DNA from: Tetrahymena elliotti 4EA
Lineage: Eukaryota; Ciliophora; Oligohymenophorea; Hymenostomatida; Tetrahymenidae
Reading direction: 5' to 3'
Length of the DNA: 64,000 nucleotides
Assembly (NCBI GenBank): GCA_000231825.2
Contig: JH720362.1
Span: 195,491 to 259,490, forward strand
Shown: piece after piece, positions 51,701 to 63,224 of the stretch
Numbering within the stretch: the stretch's first letter is position 1
How the letters are laid out: each line of letters starts with the position of its first letter
Notes under the pieces: generated by a model
What the model saw: the letters and a program-made list of their open reading frames with translations, nothing else
Databases searched by the model: none
What the model was told of the DNA's origin: nothing
Position numbers and translations under genes: made by a program

Positions 51701-52259
51701 ATTTCGAGTTAAAGTTTCTTTGAAAAATTTAGTTTGAAATACTCAAACAAAAAAGTTGTTAATAAAAATAAATATGTTGTTTGATTAATTTAATTCTTAA
51801 ATATTTTTTTTTGTTTAAAATAATTTAAAATAAATAAATTATTTATATCTATTTTTAATAAAAAATAGAAAAGAAGAAATAAATAAAAAAATAATTATAA
51901 TTATGGTTAGACTAATATATGACTAACAAGTGTTTTGCATTTACAAGAAGAGAGATTGATTCTACATACTATTTATTTCTAAGTTTCTTAATGTTTAAAT
52001 GTAAAGATATTCTTTGTTTTTATTGTCTTGGCATTCTTTTATTAATTTAAAATTAAATATTCATTCATTTAACAAAGCGTTTTTGAATGGGTTAATTGAG
52101 TTGAAGGAAGTCTTTTATTTTGTTTTGTTTTGCTTGAGTTTTTTATATATCTTTTTGAATAGAAATGATAATAATAATCATATTAATAAGATAATTAAAT
52201 AGTAATTTTGATTAAGTTAGTTAGCAATTTTAAATAAAAAAAGCATTTTAAAGTTAGAA
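48751..52259. other. Intergenic region, 3.5 kb, no gene seen
   Basis: No convincing ciliate-code frame on either strand. The part around 51300-51860 is almost pure A/T, with ATTTAAAATTAAATTTAAAA-type near-palindromes. No repeat shared with the rest of the window was recognised. Confidence 0.4.
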
Positions 52260-54128
52260 ATGGACATCTACGGTTAATAGGGTGCTGTGAAATAGGGAAA
52301 GCAAGCAAATTTGATTAAGCTGCAGAGGGAAGTTTTAGAAAATGTTCTGAAGGTTTCGAAAAGGGAAGAAGAAAGCGATGGATGTGTTTGGAAGGTTTTG
52401 ATTTTTGACACTCATTGCTAGAATATATTGTCAACTCTTTTGAAGGTAGGCCATTTAAGAGAAATGAACATTACTTTGCACTTAAACATCAATTAGAAGG
52501 GAGAAAAAAGAGATCGTTTGCATGGCGTTAAAGCATATTATTTAGTGTAGCCAACTTAGGAGAATATTAAAGCTATTATGGAGGATTTTAACAAGGATCT
52601 TTATGATTAAGTTTATATAAATTTTTCATCTCCTGCTGATGGGGATTTGCTTTAGAGTCTTGCTGTTCATGTTGGAAATTTAAATGCAGTTTATAAGATT
52701 AAGAGAGTAGTTTAATATACATTAGACTTTGTTACTCTTTCTAGGGATTTCTTTTCTTTGAATATTAAGGAAAGTTATAAGAGTTTAAGAGCAGTAGGAA
52801 CTAGACCTGCTGAATAGGTTATTAGTTAAGCAGCAATGGGATTGTTCAGTCTTTTCAGAACAATGAAAAAGACTCCTTGCATAATTTATTCAGATGATAA
52901 GAATAATGTTTAATTGGCTGATGAATTGCATTCTTTATTTGAAAATTTGTATAAAAATTCCAAAGAATATGAAGATGAATCAACTGATTTCCTTCAACCA
53001 TAATTTACTTAACCAATTCTTATTCTAGTTGATAGAGATGTTGATTTAGGTTCAATGCTTCTTCATCCTTGGCATTATGGAGCACTCATTCATGATGTCT
53101 ATCACATTGAAAATAATAAGGTTAAAATTAACAAGCCAGATTCAAAAGAAGTTTAAAATTTTGATCTTGATAGTTAGAATGAAGATTCTTATTGGCTTGA
53201 CAAAATGAATATTCCTTTCCCAGATGTTGCTAAGGATATCATTGAACGTTTATAGAAATGGGATATTGAATATAAGCAAATTACATCAATAAAAGAAGAT
53301 ACTTCTTAAATGGTTGCTGCGATGAGTAATATAAATGAAATGAAAGATTAAAGACGTCTTATTGAAATGCATATGTCTATTTCAGCTGGACTTAAGAAAG
53401 AACTTTCATCACGTCATTTAGATAAATATTTTGAAGCAGGTTCAACTATTATTAGAGAAAAGCAACTTAAAGGACAAGAAAAGAGCGAATTAATTGAAAT
53501 GTTCTAAGAATGCTCATCTCTTAATGGAAAGCTTAACTTCGATTTAGATAAGTTACGTGTTTTGATTATATACTTGCTTTTTGTTTAAGATATAGATATC
53601 AATGAATTTAAGCTATTAGAAGAAGCTGCAGGAATTACTAACAAAAAGTATATTTAAATTTTAGAATAATTTAAGTAAAAAAGAATACCAGAAACTACTA
53701 CTTCAACTGCTGCATCATCAGAAACTAACTTAAACAGTGAAGAAATTGCAGATAAATTGACTAATATTTTTGGTAAATTTGCAAGCAGAGTTAAATCACA
53801 AGGAAAAGGTTTGATTAATAATGTCAAAAATAACCTTATAGGAATTGAATAAGATTTTGAAATTGCCACCTAAGTTAAAACCATCATCGAATCTAAGTGT
53901 ATGGGCTCTGAAAAGCTCGGTTATAAATTTATTGACATTCTTAACAACCAAACCACTTTAACTCAACCCAAAATTTTCTCTGACATTGTTGTCTTCTCCA
54001 TCGGTGGAGGAAACTACAACGAATATTAAAACATCCAAGAAATAGGAAAAAAACTTAATAAAAACATCATCTACGGAGGTTCTGAAATCCTCAATGCTGA
54101 GACCTTTATTTAGCAATTAACTTCATGA
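52260..54128 (+). CDS. SLY1: Sec1/Munc18-family protein SLY1 (SCFD1), 622 aa
   Basis: Single exon of 623 codons, ATG 52260 to TGA 54126-54128. SLY1 binds the syntaxin-5/Sed5 SNARE and promotes fusion of ER-derived vesicles with the Golgi. Recognisable family features: N-terminal KVLIFDTHCQNILSTLL with VYLV-type strands (GVKAYYLVQPTQENI); the hallmark block near residues 255-280, LVDRDVDLGSMLLHPWHYGA followed by LIHDVY, which corresponds to the LDR..DL.....H.WTYQ.L.HD motif of SLY1 rather than the version in VPS45 or VPS33; the helical arch region (HMSISAGLKKELSSRHLDKYFE); and the C-terminal strand VVFSIGGGNYNEYQNIQEIG. Length fits the family. Soluble, with no signal peptide or membrane helix. 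Two in-frame ATG codons further in are less likely starts, as the first gives a full N-terminus. Housekeeping gene of the secretory pathway. Confidence 0.93.
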
Positions 54129-55404
54129 TTTTAAAACTAACTAAACTAGATAATTTGAAAAAACTTTTATTTTTATTTTATCTCTTCATGTATATTTTAT
54201 CACCTTAATTTTACTCAGCTTCAAATTCATGCCATTCTATCTTTCAATTCAATAAATTTATTTTATTCAAACTGTCTCTTTTAAATTTGTTTTAAAATAT
54301 TATCTATCTGAATAACTCTAAAGTATGAACATATATTTTTTTTATTCATATTAAAGTATTCTATTTTAATTTATTATCTACCTTAATAGGTCTTTAATAT
54401 GAATTTATTTTATATCCATGTTAAAATATTCTATTTTAAATTTATTCTAAAAAATTATCTACCTTAATGAATAACTCATTAGCAGTGGTGTTTGAGAAAA
54501 AATATTTTTTTTGCTTAATACTTACCAGTAATGCTAAAATTTTATTCAGAAAAGCAGAATGAAATGCTTATTCATTAAGAATGATAATTTTATCAAATTT
54601 CTCATTCCATTACTTTATCTTTATTTAAATAAAATTTCTTTTTTGAAGAAATTCTTTTTGCAAAAATCTAAAAAATAAAATATTTTATTTAAATTAAAAA
54701 TATGTATTAAATTAAAGAATTTATATCAAATGTTTGCTTGAAAAATGTTTATCTTTACTTTATCATAAAATCATCCTTTTTTTAAAAAATCCCCTTTCTA
54801 ATAATAAATTTAAAACAAAGAATTTACATTATTTATTGAATATTTTTAATTCATTTTTATCATCAATTTTTAAGTTTTAAAATCCTATTTATATCCTTGA
54901 ATATATGATAATTAAATTTTAATTCCTAATAGCTATAATAAATAATAATTTAGTATTTCAATTTTTAAAATTAAATAATTTATTTTTTCTTTTTCATAGT
55001 TGCAAAAGATTAGCAATTAATGAAGTTTTAGGTTTTTCATTTAATAAAATTCATAATAAGTTGAATGATAGATTTAGATATAAAAAGAGTATTTTTAATT
55101 GAAAATTTAAGGAATTAAATTTCATGCTTTTAGAAGAAAAATAGTTAATTTTAATTAATATGTTTGATTTAAGTTTAATTGATGATTTTGTTTTTTTGCT
55201 GAATTTTGTTAATTTTATGATTTTAATGAATCAGGAAGGATAATTTTAGTTTGATTAATATTGCTGGTTATCAAAATATTAAATTTGTTTGGCTTGTGTA
55301 TATTTTTTATTTGTTAAAAAGTAGAAGTGTAGTGTCGATTAAAATATCTTAATTATTAATATCAAATTTATATCAAAAATTATCAATTTAAAGGATTTAA
55401 GAAA
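54129..55404. other. Intergenic region with a short tandem repeat (about 54290-54480)
   Basis: Three diverged units of about 90 bp near 54290, 54350 and 54420 share TTAAA.TATTCTATTTTAA.TTTATT and AATTATCTACCTTAAT. The remainder is plain AT-rich spacer. No gene seen. Confidence 0.5.
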
Positions 55405-56610
55405 ATGGATCAATAATAAGAAGAAATAGAAGCTGTAGTAAAAGTAGAATAGGTAAAGTCTGTTGAAGATGATGAATAGGAAGAAAATTAAGATTTAGTT
55501 GAAGATTTATTGTTTGAAGATATAGAATTTGAGAGTAAAGAGTTCAAAATTGAGAGATTGTCTCATAGCTAAAAAAAATTATAATAATATCATTAGCATT
55601 TGTAGAAGCATACTGATAAAGAGTTTTTGAAGGATAAATGGAATTAAAGAAAGAAAAGAGTTAACAAACGTTTAGATGGATTGTCAAACGATGAAAAATT
55701 TTAAGAAAGATCCAAACGTAAAGAAGAAATAGAATAAGAAAGATAAAATATGATTAAGGGTTATGAAAGTGGTATTCCATTGATTATTGATAATTCTTTT
55801 GAGCAATATATGACTTTTAGAGAGGTTCGTTCTTTGGCAATTCAGATTTCATAAACTGTTTTTGCATAGAGAAAAAATAAAAATCCTTTTTAGGTGAATG
55901 TCTGTAATGCATCTAAGTAATTGAAGGATTGTATGAATACATAGATTTTCAAAAAATTGCCTTTTAATGTTTATGAATAAGATATTTTGGAAGTTGAAAG
56001 ATTTAAAGGGAAAGAAGCTAATATGATTTATTTGTCACCTGATAGTGAAAATGAATTGGAAAGTGTCGATCCAAGTGGAAATACAATTTATATAGTAGGT
56101 GGTTTAATAGATAGAACAGTTAAGAAATGGGCAAGTTATGATAGAGCTAATTCTATGAATGTTAAATCAGCGAGATTGCCTATTAACTAGTATTTGAGTG
56201 ATCTTACTAGAAGAGCATTAAATATAGACACTGTTACTGTTATGATGGGATTGGCAATTCATCTTAATTATGACTGGAAAACTACCACACTAACTGTCTT
56301 AGGTAACAGAAAAATTAATGAAGAACTCAAAGAAGAATAAAAGTAAATTGTTTAAGAAAGTGTTGAGAAACTTGGAACTTCTAAACTTGATAAAAGTTCT
56401 CATCTTATAGATATATAAAAATCCATCGAATCTAGATTAAAAAAATAAGACAAGCAGCCAAATTCAAGCAAAGATTAAAAAAATAGTTAAAAATCCAATA
56501 GTGTTTCTTAAAATGATACCAATAGCTTCAGCTAGCTTGAATAAATAGAAAACCTGTAAATAAGTGAAAATATAAATTAAGTTTAAGTTTAAGACAACAA
56601 TAACTTATGA
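55405..56610 (+). CDS. TRM10: TRM10-type tRNA (purine-9-N1)-methyltransferase (401 aa)
   Basis: Single exon of 402 codons, ATG 55405 to TGA 56608-56610. TRM10 enzymes use S-adenosylmethionine to methylate N1 of the purine at position 9 of tRNAs, and belong to the SPOUT (knotted) methyltransferases. The diagnostic region is clear: YLSPDSENELESVDPSGNTI from residue 209, YIVGGLIDRTVKKW, YDRAN and the knot strand ARLPINQYL, then LNIDTVTVMMGLAI. The catalytic Asp in the GL.DR motif is present. The N-terminal 110 residues are acidic then strongly basic (KDKWNQRKKRVNKRL), as in nuclear and cytosolic members, which bind tRNA through this part. The C-terminal about 90 residues are Gln/Ser/Asn-rich and lineage-specific. 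No mitochondrial presequence is seen. It lies about 3 kb upstream of the tRNase Z gene, with two small genes between. Confidence 0.93.
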
Positions 56611-57116
56611 GAAATAATATTTATGAGTTTTTATTTTATATTCTAACAATAAGTAAATATCAAAATAATAAAGTTTAGATTTAATGTGATTTGTTGTTCT
56701 TTATCCAAAAATTTTGATTTTTTCAAAATATTTCGCAACAAAACTTAAAAATACCCCTCTATTTAATAATTTTTACTGTTTGAGCCAGATTCCTCATAAT
56801 ACTATAAAGAGAAATAAAAAAAATGAATTGAATAATTAGTATTTGGTTTTTATATTTAAGTTATTAAAAAATAGGTTTTATAATTTAAGTAATATTACTT
56901 TAAAAAAAATATTTTATTTGTAGTGATTGAATTGAGTTTAAAATAAAAATGATATATCTAAATAAAGAATTCCTTTTTTATTAAAAAGAAATATATTGAA
57001 TTAGTAGTATTTGGTTTTTATATTTTAGTAATTAAAATAGAGGTTTTATAAATTAAATAATATTTTTTACTTACTAAAAGCAGAACTAAGGAAGTAAGAA
57101 ATCTATAAATTTTGAA
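56611..57116. repeat. Spacer with a duplicated 75-bp block
   Basis: 56827-56900 and 56995-57071 share TTAGTATTTGGTTTTTATAT, AGTTATTAAAA and AGGTTTTATAA..TAA.TAATATT, with a few indels. The second copy lies in the upstream region of the elongin C gene. No coding frame. Confidence 0.65.
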
Positions 57117-57428
57117 ATGGATTATAGCAACGTAGAATATATTAAAATTTAAGCAAATGATGAGAATCAATACTTCCTTTCTAAGGATGTAGCAAATCTT
57201 TGTGGATAGTTTAGAGAATTTATTAGCATATAATAGAATAATCCTAATAGGGGAGAGTACATTACAATAACATTGAATATGGCTGGACCAGTTATTGAAA
57301 CTATAATATAGTATTTACATTACAAGTATAAGTATTTGAGCGCAGATGTTAAAACAATACCTAAATTCGATATTTAACCAAATTTAGCTTTATAAGTACT
57401 TAATGCCTCAATCGAGCTTAACATTTGA
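57117..57428 (+). CDS. ELOC: Elongin C (SKP1/BTB fold), 103 aa
   Basis: Single exon of 104 codons, ATG 57117 to TGA 57426-57428. Elongin C is the adaptor that joins elongin B and substrate-binding BC-box proteins to cullin-2/5 ubiquitin ligases, and is also part of the elongin elongation factor. The sequence follows the whole elongin C fold: VEYIKIQANDENQYFLSKDV as the first beta hairpin, the variable loop in place of the acidic GQFAENET segment, YITITLNMAGPVIETIIQYL with the helix, YKYKYLSADVKTIPKFDIQP and the C-terminal helix NLALQVLNASIELNI. The IP.F.I.P..AL.LL.A...L ending is diagnostic. Length agrees with other elongin C proteins without their short N-terminal extension. Confidence 0.92.
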
Positions 57429-57888
57429 AAAGGAAAGCATTTTTTGAAGATAAAATTTAAATTATGCAGCTAAATCATTTATTACTCATTTTATTGTATA
57501 TTGTTTGTTTGTATTATAAAGTTTAGAATTATTTTAGTTCAAGTTCAACTTATTATTTATGTTTTTCTATCAAATCATTTTATTTGCTAAATTATTTTTA
57601 TTTGAAAATGTTTTATTTTGAGAAAAGACTTTATTTATATGAAATTCTTTAAAAGTTGAAAAATCGATCAAATTCATTTAAAAAAGAGTTTGTTTGTATC
57701 AATTTAAAACAGTATTTAATTGATATTTATCAGTCACTTAATCTAAGTTGATTTGATAAATAATTAATATTTATTTGATTATTTTAAAACTAGCTGTAAA
57801 ATAAAGATAGAATACGTCTAGGTGGAGATAGTATAACACTATAACATAAAATATTTTAAAGCAAAACAAAAGGAAATAAGAGAATATA
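57429..57888. other. Spacer, nothing specific seen
   Basis: AT-rich, no frame. A-rich leader sequence precedes the gene at 57889. Confidence 0.4.
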
Positions 57889-58224
57889 ATGAGTGAAGAA
57901 AAAGATAAATAGCTTAAATAAGAAGAGAATGATTTAATTACATAAATTGATCGCTTAGAAAGAGGTATCGTATTAAGAGACAATTAAATTAATGCAATGA
58001 AATCAATGATGATTGAAGTTAAAGCTTAAGTAACTGAAGCTAAAAGAAAATGCGATCAATCAGATTTAAATTTAATTTAACTAAATAACTAAATCAAGCA
58101 AAAAGACCATGACCTTAAGCAAGTTTTAAGAGATAAAGAACTTCTTTTCTCAAAATTACAAACGTTAGAAAGAGAATGTGATAAAGTTAAAGAGTCAATA
58201 GAAGAGTTGAAGCACGAAATATGA
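57889..58224 (+). CDS. Small coiled-coil protein (111 aa)
   Basis: Single exon of 112 codons, ATG 57889 to TGA 58222-58224, with several Gln-coding TAA codons and an A-rich leader. Almost the entire protein shows heptad spacing of Leu/Ile/Met with Glu, Lys, Gln and Arg between (LITQIDRLERGIVLRDNQIN, DLKQVLRDKELLFSKLQTLE), so it should be a continuous helix that dimerises. No signal peptide, Cys cluster or basic domain. The family cannot be named; it could be a subunit of a cytoskeletal or ciliary assembly, but nothing in the sequence decides that. Despite its small size, the coding signature is good: no TGA and helical periodicity from end to end. Confidence 0.8.
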
Positions 58225-59878
58225 TTAAATATCTAATCATTTAAATTAAACTAATCCATTACTTGTAAATACAATATCACTTTATATATAATTTAATATT
58301 ATTCAAATTTATCACTTAAAAATATTTCAAACTCACCTTTATAGCTCATTCTTACAAACCCAGCATGAAAATTGAATTGGTTTAAATGATAATAATTATT
58401 AAAATTAAAATGTTAAATTAATTTTAAATCACTTATTACGGGTGTGTTATTTTGAAGAAAAATATATTTTATAAAATTTATTTTTTATATGATAAAAAAT
58501 TGATTAAAATTAAAATGTAATACTATTATTTAAGATTCAAAATTTAATTTTTTTTCAAGCAAAAGACTCATATAAATACTTCAATCATGAAATATGGATG
58601 ATTTTATTCTACTAAAAGTCTAATCATTTTAATAAGGTGGATAGCTTCAAAATAATTAAAAATTTTTGAAATTAATGACAAAAAATGATTCAAGCTAAAT
58701 ATAAAATAAAAATTCTGCAATCAAATCAAATATTTTCTATTTAAATGATAATAGTCAAGAATGAATTAATATGAATTTTAAATAATTTATAATTTTTACG
58801 GAAATAAATAAATTGATTTAAATGAAAGTACATAGAATGAATGAATTAAGAGTCAAAATACTATTTTTTTCATGTCAAAATTGATAAAGTGAGATATTCA
58901 ATTAAAGAACTAAAATAATGAAATATGATTTTCTTCTCTTTTTTGATAAACAAATTTAATAGTAAAATAAAAAACTATTTTTAAATCATTTGAAATTATT
59001 GAAATCAATGACATAAAATGATTCAAACTAAAAACAAAATATAAATTCTGTAAGTGATTTTAATATATTTTACTTAAATGATAATTGCCAGAATGAAATA
59101 ATATTTTTTAAATTAACCATTTATTTTTTTGAATATAAATATATTTTATAATATTAATGGGAATAAAGCAATAAATAAAAAATTGATTGAAATTAAAGTG
59201 CAGTCCTATTAACTAAAACTCAAAATGCTGTTATTTTCGAGTATAAAATAATACATTCTGATATTAAATAGAAGAAGAGATGAAGGATGAAATATGATTA
59301 TTGTTTTCTTTTTAAAATCTCATCACTTATATAAATTATTTGATAACTTGCTATTAACCATTTTATATAATTTTAATTACAAATAAGTAGGGTAGGGTCT
59401 CTATTAATCTAGAATTCTTTTGAATGAATATAAAAACTGAAAAAAACGCAAAAAAAAAGGCTGTAAAATTTTATACAGACCCTTTTTATACCACCTTTTT
59501 TTGCATTAAATAATAAATACAGCAAAAAGTTTATTTTTGTGTTGGATATAATTTCATAAACAAACCTATTACTTCAGAACTTAATTAATAAGAAACTTCA
59601 TAAGATATTCTTAAAGTTAATTTATTATTAATTTTTAATATATTTTTGGTAGAATCATAGCAATATTGAAGAAATATTATTGAAAAATAACAGTGTCTTG
59701 TAGAAACTTTTTGTGAAAGTTTTACAAAATTTATCAAAATTGTAATAAATTAATTCTTTCTGAATAGATTAAGATAACAATAAGTAAAATCCTGAATGCA
59801 AAAGAAAACGCTAAATAATTATTTTAATAAGAAAAGATAAGTCAATAAGTTTTTAATTTAATCAAAAAGCGTATTCAT
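58225..59878. repeat. Intergenic region with diverged repeats
   Basis: Two interleaved repeat families. One at about 58450-58560 and 59120-59230 shares ATATATTTTATAA.ATT and AAAAAATTGATT.AAATTAAA. Another at about 58665-58790 and 58990-59110 shares GAAAT.AATGACA.AAAATGATTCAA.CTAAA and AAATGATAAT.G.CA.GAATGAA. The GGTAGGGTCTC run near 59390 and the stem-loop at 59448-59504 are the only GC-containing islands. No gene was found; the last 80 nt form the leader of tRNase Z. Confidence 0.55.
59448..59504. other. Nested stem-loop, candidate RNA structure
   Basis: Outer arms GCA(A)8GG at 59448-59460 and CCTTTTTTTGC at 59494-59504. Inner perfect stem CTGTA 59461-59465 with TACAG 59474-59478 around an 8-nt loop. 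Sits alone in a gene-free stretch upstream of tRNase Z. Could be a small RNA, a transcription end signal, or the footprint of a small inverted-repeat element; the sequence does not decide. Confidence 0.35.
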
Positions 59879-62677
59879 ATGAAGTCATTGCAAATTATAG
59901 TAAATCACTCAGGCGAGTAAACTCCTACTGTTATATTAAACAGTGGAGGGTAGAAGTACTTGTTTAATTGCTCAGAAAACTTTATGCGTTTTTAGAAGTT
60001 TAATAAGATTAGATGTGTTTAAGGGATGTGTTTCTTTATAACTAGATTATCATCAGAAACATTAGATGGAATGTTTCCTAATTTGACAAATTTATTTGGA
60101 ACAGGAATGGCACTACAAGATAAAATATATGGTCCAAGAAAGACTGTAGATATGTTTTAATCCATGAAGAGCAAGTTTTATATAAAAAGCTTGGCATATT
60201 CCTTTGTTGGATTTGAATAAAATAAGCTTAAAAACAATAAATAAATGAGCAATTACTTATTAGGAATTAATGATAAGGACTCTATTTTCAATTTGTAAAA
60301 TGATGTCTAATTTCCATTACACTATTTTGAAAGCCCTGCAATTGCTAATGATTATTTAACTTAGAAATTCTCATAATAGACTAAAAAAGATTTCTTTAAT
60401 GATGGTAGATAAATGCTAAATAGTGAAGGAAATTATTAAGATAGTGATTTAGAGGTTATTCCAATTTATGTTGAAACTAAACAAGAAGATGTTTTAGCTT
60501 ATTTAATAAAGTTTTCTAGACCAGAAAATAAAATGAATAAAGAGAAGATTAAATCTTTCAATATTCCAGGCAAAATGATGAAGGAATTATAATAAAACAA
60601 ATAAATTGAATTAAACGGAAAAATAATAAAGTTAGAAGATGTTTTAGAAGATCCTTAGCCTGCTTAGTAATTACTTATTTTTGACTGCGTTTCAGAAGAA
60701 TGTGTGTAGAATATTATCAATTCATAAGATATTTCTTATTAATCTAATAAGGATAGTTTTATTTATACTGTCATTCATATGACTCCTATTCATATTCTCA
60801 AGTCAAATATTTACTAAGAATTCCTCAAAAAATTTGATTAAAATACATTTCACATTTTTGTTAATTCTCATTTAAAGGAGTAATAGAAAGAAAGTGAAAA
60901 AAATTAAAATGCAACAAAAGAAGTCTTCTTGCATGTTGAAGCTATTAACATAATTGCAGAAAAATTTGGAGAAAACTTTCCTAGTATCAGCGAAAGCAGC
61001 AGTTCATATAAAAGTTAAGTTGAGTTTATTTAGATAGAATTAAATGAACTGTTCCCATTCTTGAAAAATAAAACAGTTTCTAAAAAGAATTACCAACTTA
61101 TTTTCAATCCTAAATAAAATGAAGAACCTTATCAACCTATTCAGTAATAAAATTCCACTAAAAAATAACTACTTACAGAAGAATTTGAGGTTTAAGCAAA
61201 ACAAGTTAAGCAAGATTTAGTTCAAGAAACTTAATCAAATTAATATCTTCAATTAGATAAATTAATCAAATCAAAAACTAAAGAATATGATCCATCTATC
61301 TACTTTTTAGGAACTACTTGCATGATGCCAACAACTTTCAGAAACAACAGCAGTATCTTAGTTTATGAAAAATCTCTCAAATAAGGTATATAACTTAATA
61401 AATAAATTAAATTTTGTGTTTAATATTTCAATTAATATTTAAAGGAATCATGTTGGATTGTGGTGAGGGAACTTATTATTAATTATTAAATTAATTTGGT
61501 GAAGCTGAATGTCAAGAAGTTCTTAGAAATCTAAAGTTAATTATATTGACACATGCTCACTCAGATCACTATTTAGGATTCTAAGGAATTGTTTTTCAAA
61601 GATAAAAAGCATTTAAAATTGCTTAATAAAACCAAAATATGTCATTTACTGAGGAAGAATAAACTTTATATTTAGCATTACCTTGGTGTTTGGCACCTTG
61701 GTATGCTGCAATGGATAGCTTTATGGAAAAAATGAATTGCAAGCTGATTTATTTCTAAGAATTTAATGGAGAAAATATCTAGAATCTATTTGATGAATAC
61801 AAAAAAGATGAATTTAATGACAAAGAATTAGAAGAACAAAAACAATGTAAAAAAAAAATAATTTTTAGTTTATTTAAAAGTTGAAAAAAATAAATAAAAT
61901 TAATATTAATGTTTAATGAATAAAAAAGAATAATAAAATGGAGATGTTTCTGAAGATGATGAGTTATTGAAGTAAGAAAAGAAATTGAGTAGTAAGCATG
62001 ATGATTGTTGTTAAGAAAACAATAAAGAAGAAGCTAAGTAATAAAATAATGAATAAGAGAAATGCGATGATGGAGAGGAAGAGGAAGAAGAGGATAATCG
62101 AGGACATAAAGCAAAAGTGAGAGCATAATAATTAATTTAATACTTAAATTCTACTTAATAAGATATTGATAAATCTATTAATGAATTTAAATAATTCATG
62201 TTGCATTCTATGGGTATTGAAGAAATTATTTTTATACCTGTAATTCATTGTTCTTAGGCCTATGGAGTTATTTTTAGACATAAATCAGGAATTAAAATAA
62301 GTTATTCTGGAGATACTAGACCCTGTTCTGAATTTGCTAAAGTTGCTGAAGGATCCGATTTGATGATACATGAAGGAACATTCAATAACGATTTGATAGA
62401 TCATGCTAAAAAAGCTAGACATTCTACTGCAAATGAAGCTATAGAAATAGCTATGTAAGCTAAAGTAAATGCCTTAGTCCTAACTCATTTATCCAAAAGA
62501 CATTCTAAATTAGATTTAGGTGATTTTTCAGATTAAACTTTAGAAAAAAATAGATTCATTAAGTATCAAACTGCCCTCGCTTTAGATCATTTGCAATTTA
62601 AACTATCAGAATTCTATTCCTTGCCATTTATCTCCAAAGGTGTTCATTCTCTATTCCCAGATTTCGATGAAAAATGA
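59879..62677 (+). CDS. TRZ1: Long-form tRNase Z (ELAC2-type), tRNA 3' processing endonuclease (885 aa)
   Basis: Exons 59879-61385, 61445-61846 and 61929-62677, joined frame 886 codons, TGA 62675-62677. tRNase Z cuts the 3' trailer from pre-tRNA so that CCA can be added. Long forms are a tandem of two metallo-beta-lactamase domains, the first inactive. The N-terminal half has the degenerate domain (TVILNSGGQKYLFNCSENFM, IKSLAYSFVGF). The C-terminal half is active: FLGTTCMMPTTFRN..S, MLDCGEGT, the metal motif THAHSDHYLG (H539, H541, D543, H544), SGDTRPC (D765), HEGTF (H784), HST (801) and LTHLSKRH (823). ATG 59879 is the first in frame; the ATG at 59796 runs into TGA. Odd points: the DH motif is preceded by AHS where HMHADH is usual, and residues about 640-690 are a long Glu/Asp/Lys-rich insertion between metal motifs, just after intron 2, whose acceptor is uncertain (61928 chosen; all alternatives keep frame). 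Confidence 0.93.
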
Positions 62678-63224
62678 AAAATAAATAAATAAAATAATTA
62701 ACCTCATATTTTTTATTAATGAATCCTCTTCATAATTTCATAAAGTAGGGTTTTTAAAAGTAAAATATAAAACTTTAGATTGTATTTTAATTTATATTAT
62801 TTTTGTGTTAAATTTGAATAATAAAATAATCTAGTTTCTGATTTATTCATTTACAAATTTTCCATTTTTTAGGGATATTTCTTTGTCCTTGGACTTCTAA
62901 TAATAAAAATAATTGATTAAGAATCGATGTCTTAATTCAATCATAATTACATTGTATATTGTATGTAAACAATTTAAAATGATGTGAAGTAAATTTAATA
63001 ATATTCTATACAGAAGATTTCTATTTACAATAAAATATAACTAATTAAAGAATGGATGTTTTAAATGATAATTATATATATATATATGAATTATAATAAT
63101 AATTTATTTAAATTGAATGAATGTAATAGTAGTCAGCCTATTTTCATTCACTTTTAGAAGTTGATTCTACTTATTCTGTTAAAATTAATTATTAGTTTGA
63201 GCCTTATTAAAGTAACCCATAATC
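62678..63224. other. Spacer between tRNase Z and the right-edge gene
   Basis: AT-rich; a short (AT)n run at about 63072-63088. No gene recognised. Confidence 0.4.

Noticed and set aside
59796..59881. ATG 59796 as the start of tRNase Z
   Set aside because: Its frame reaches TGA at 59880 and is not the frame of the enzyme; ATG 59879 gives a family-like N-terminus.
61847..61928. Shorter versions of tRNase Z intron 2 ending at earlier AGs
   Set aside because: They would make introns of about 22-34 nt, below the size of the other introns here; all keep the frame, so the choice remains open.
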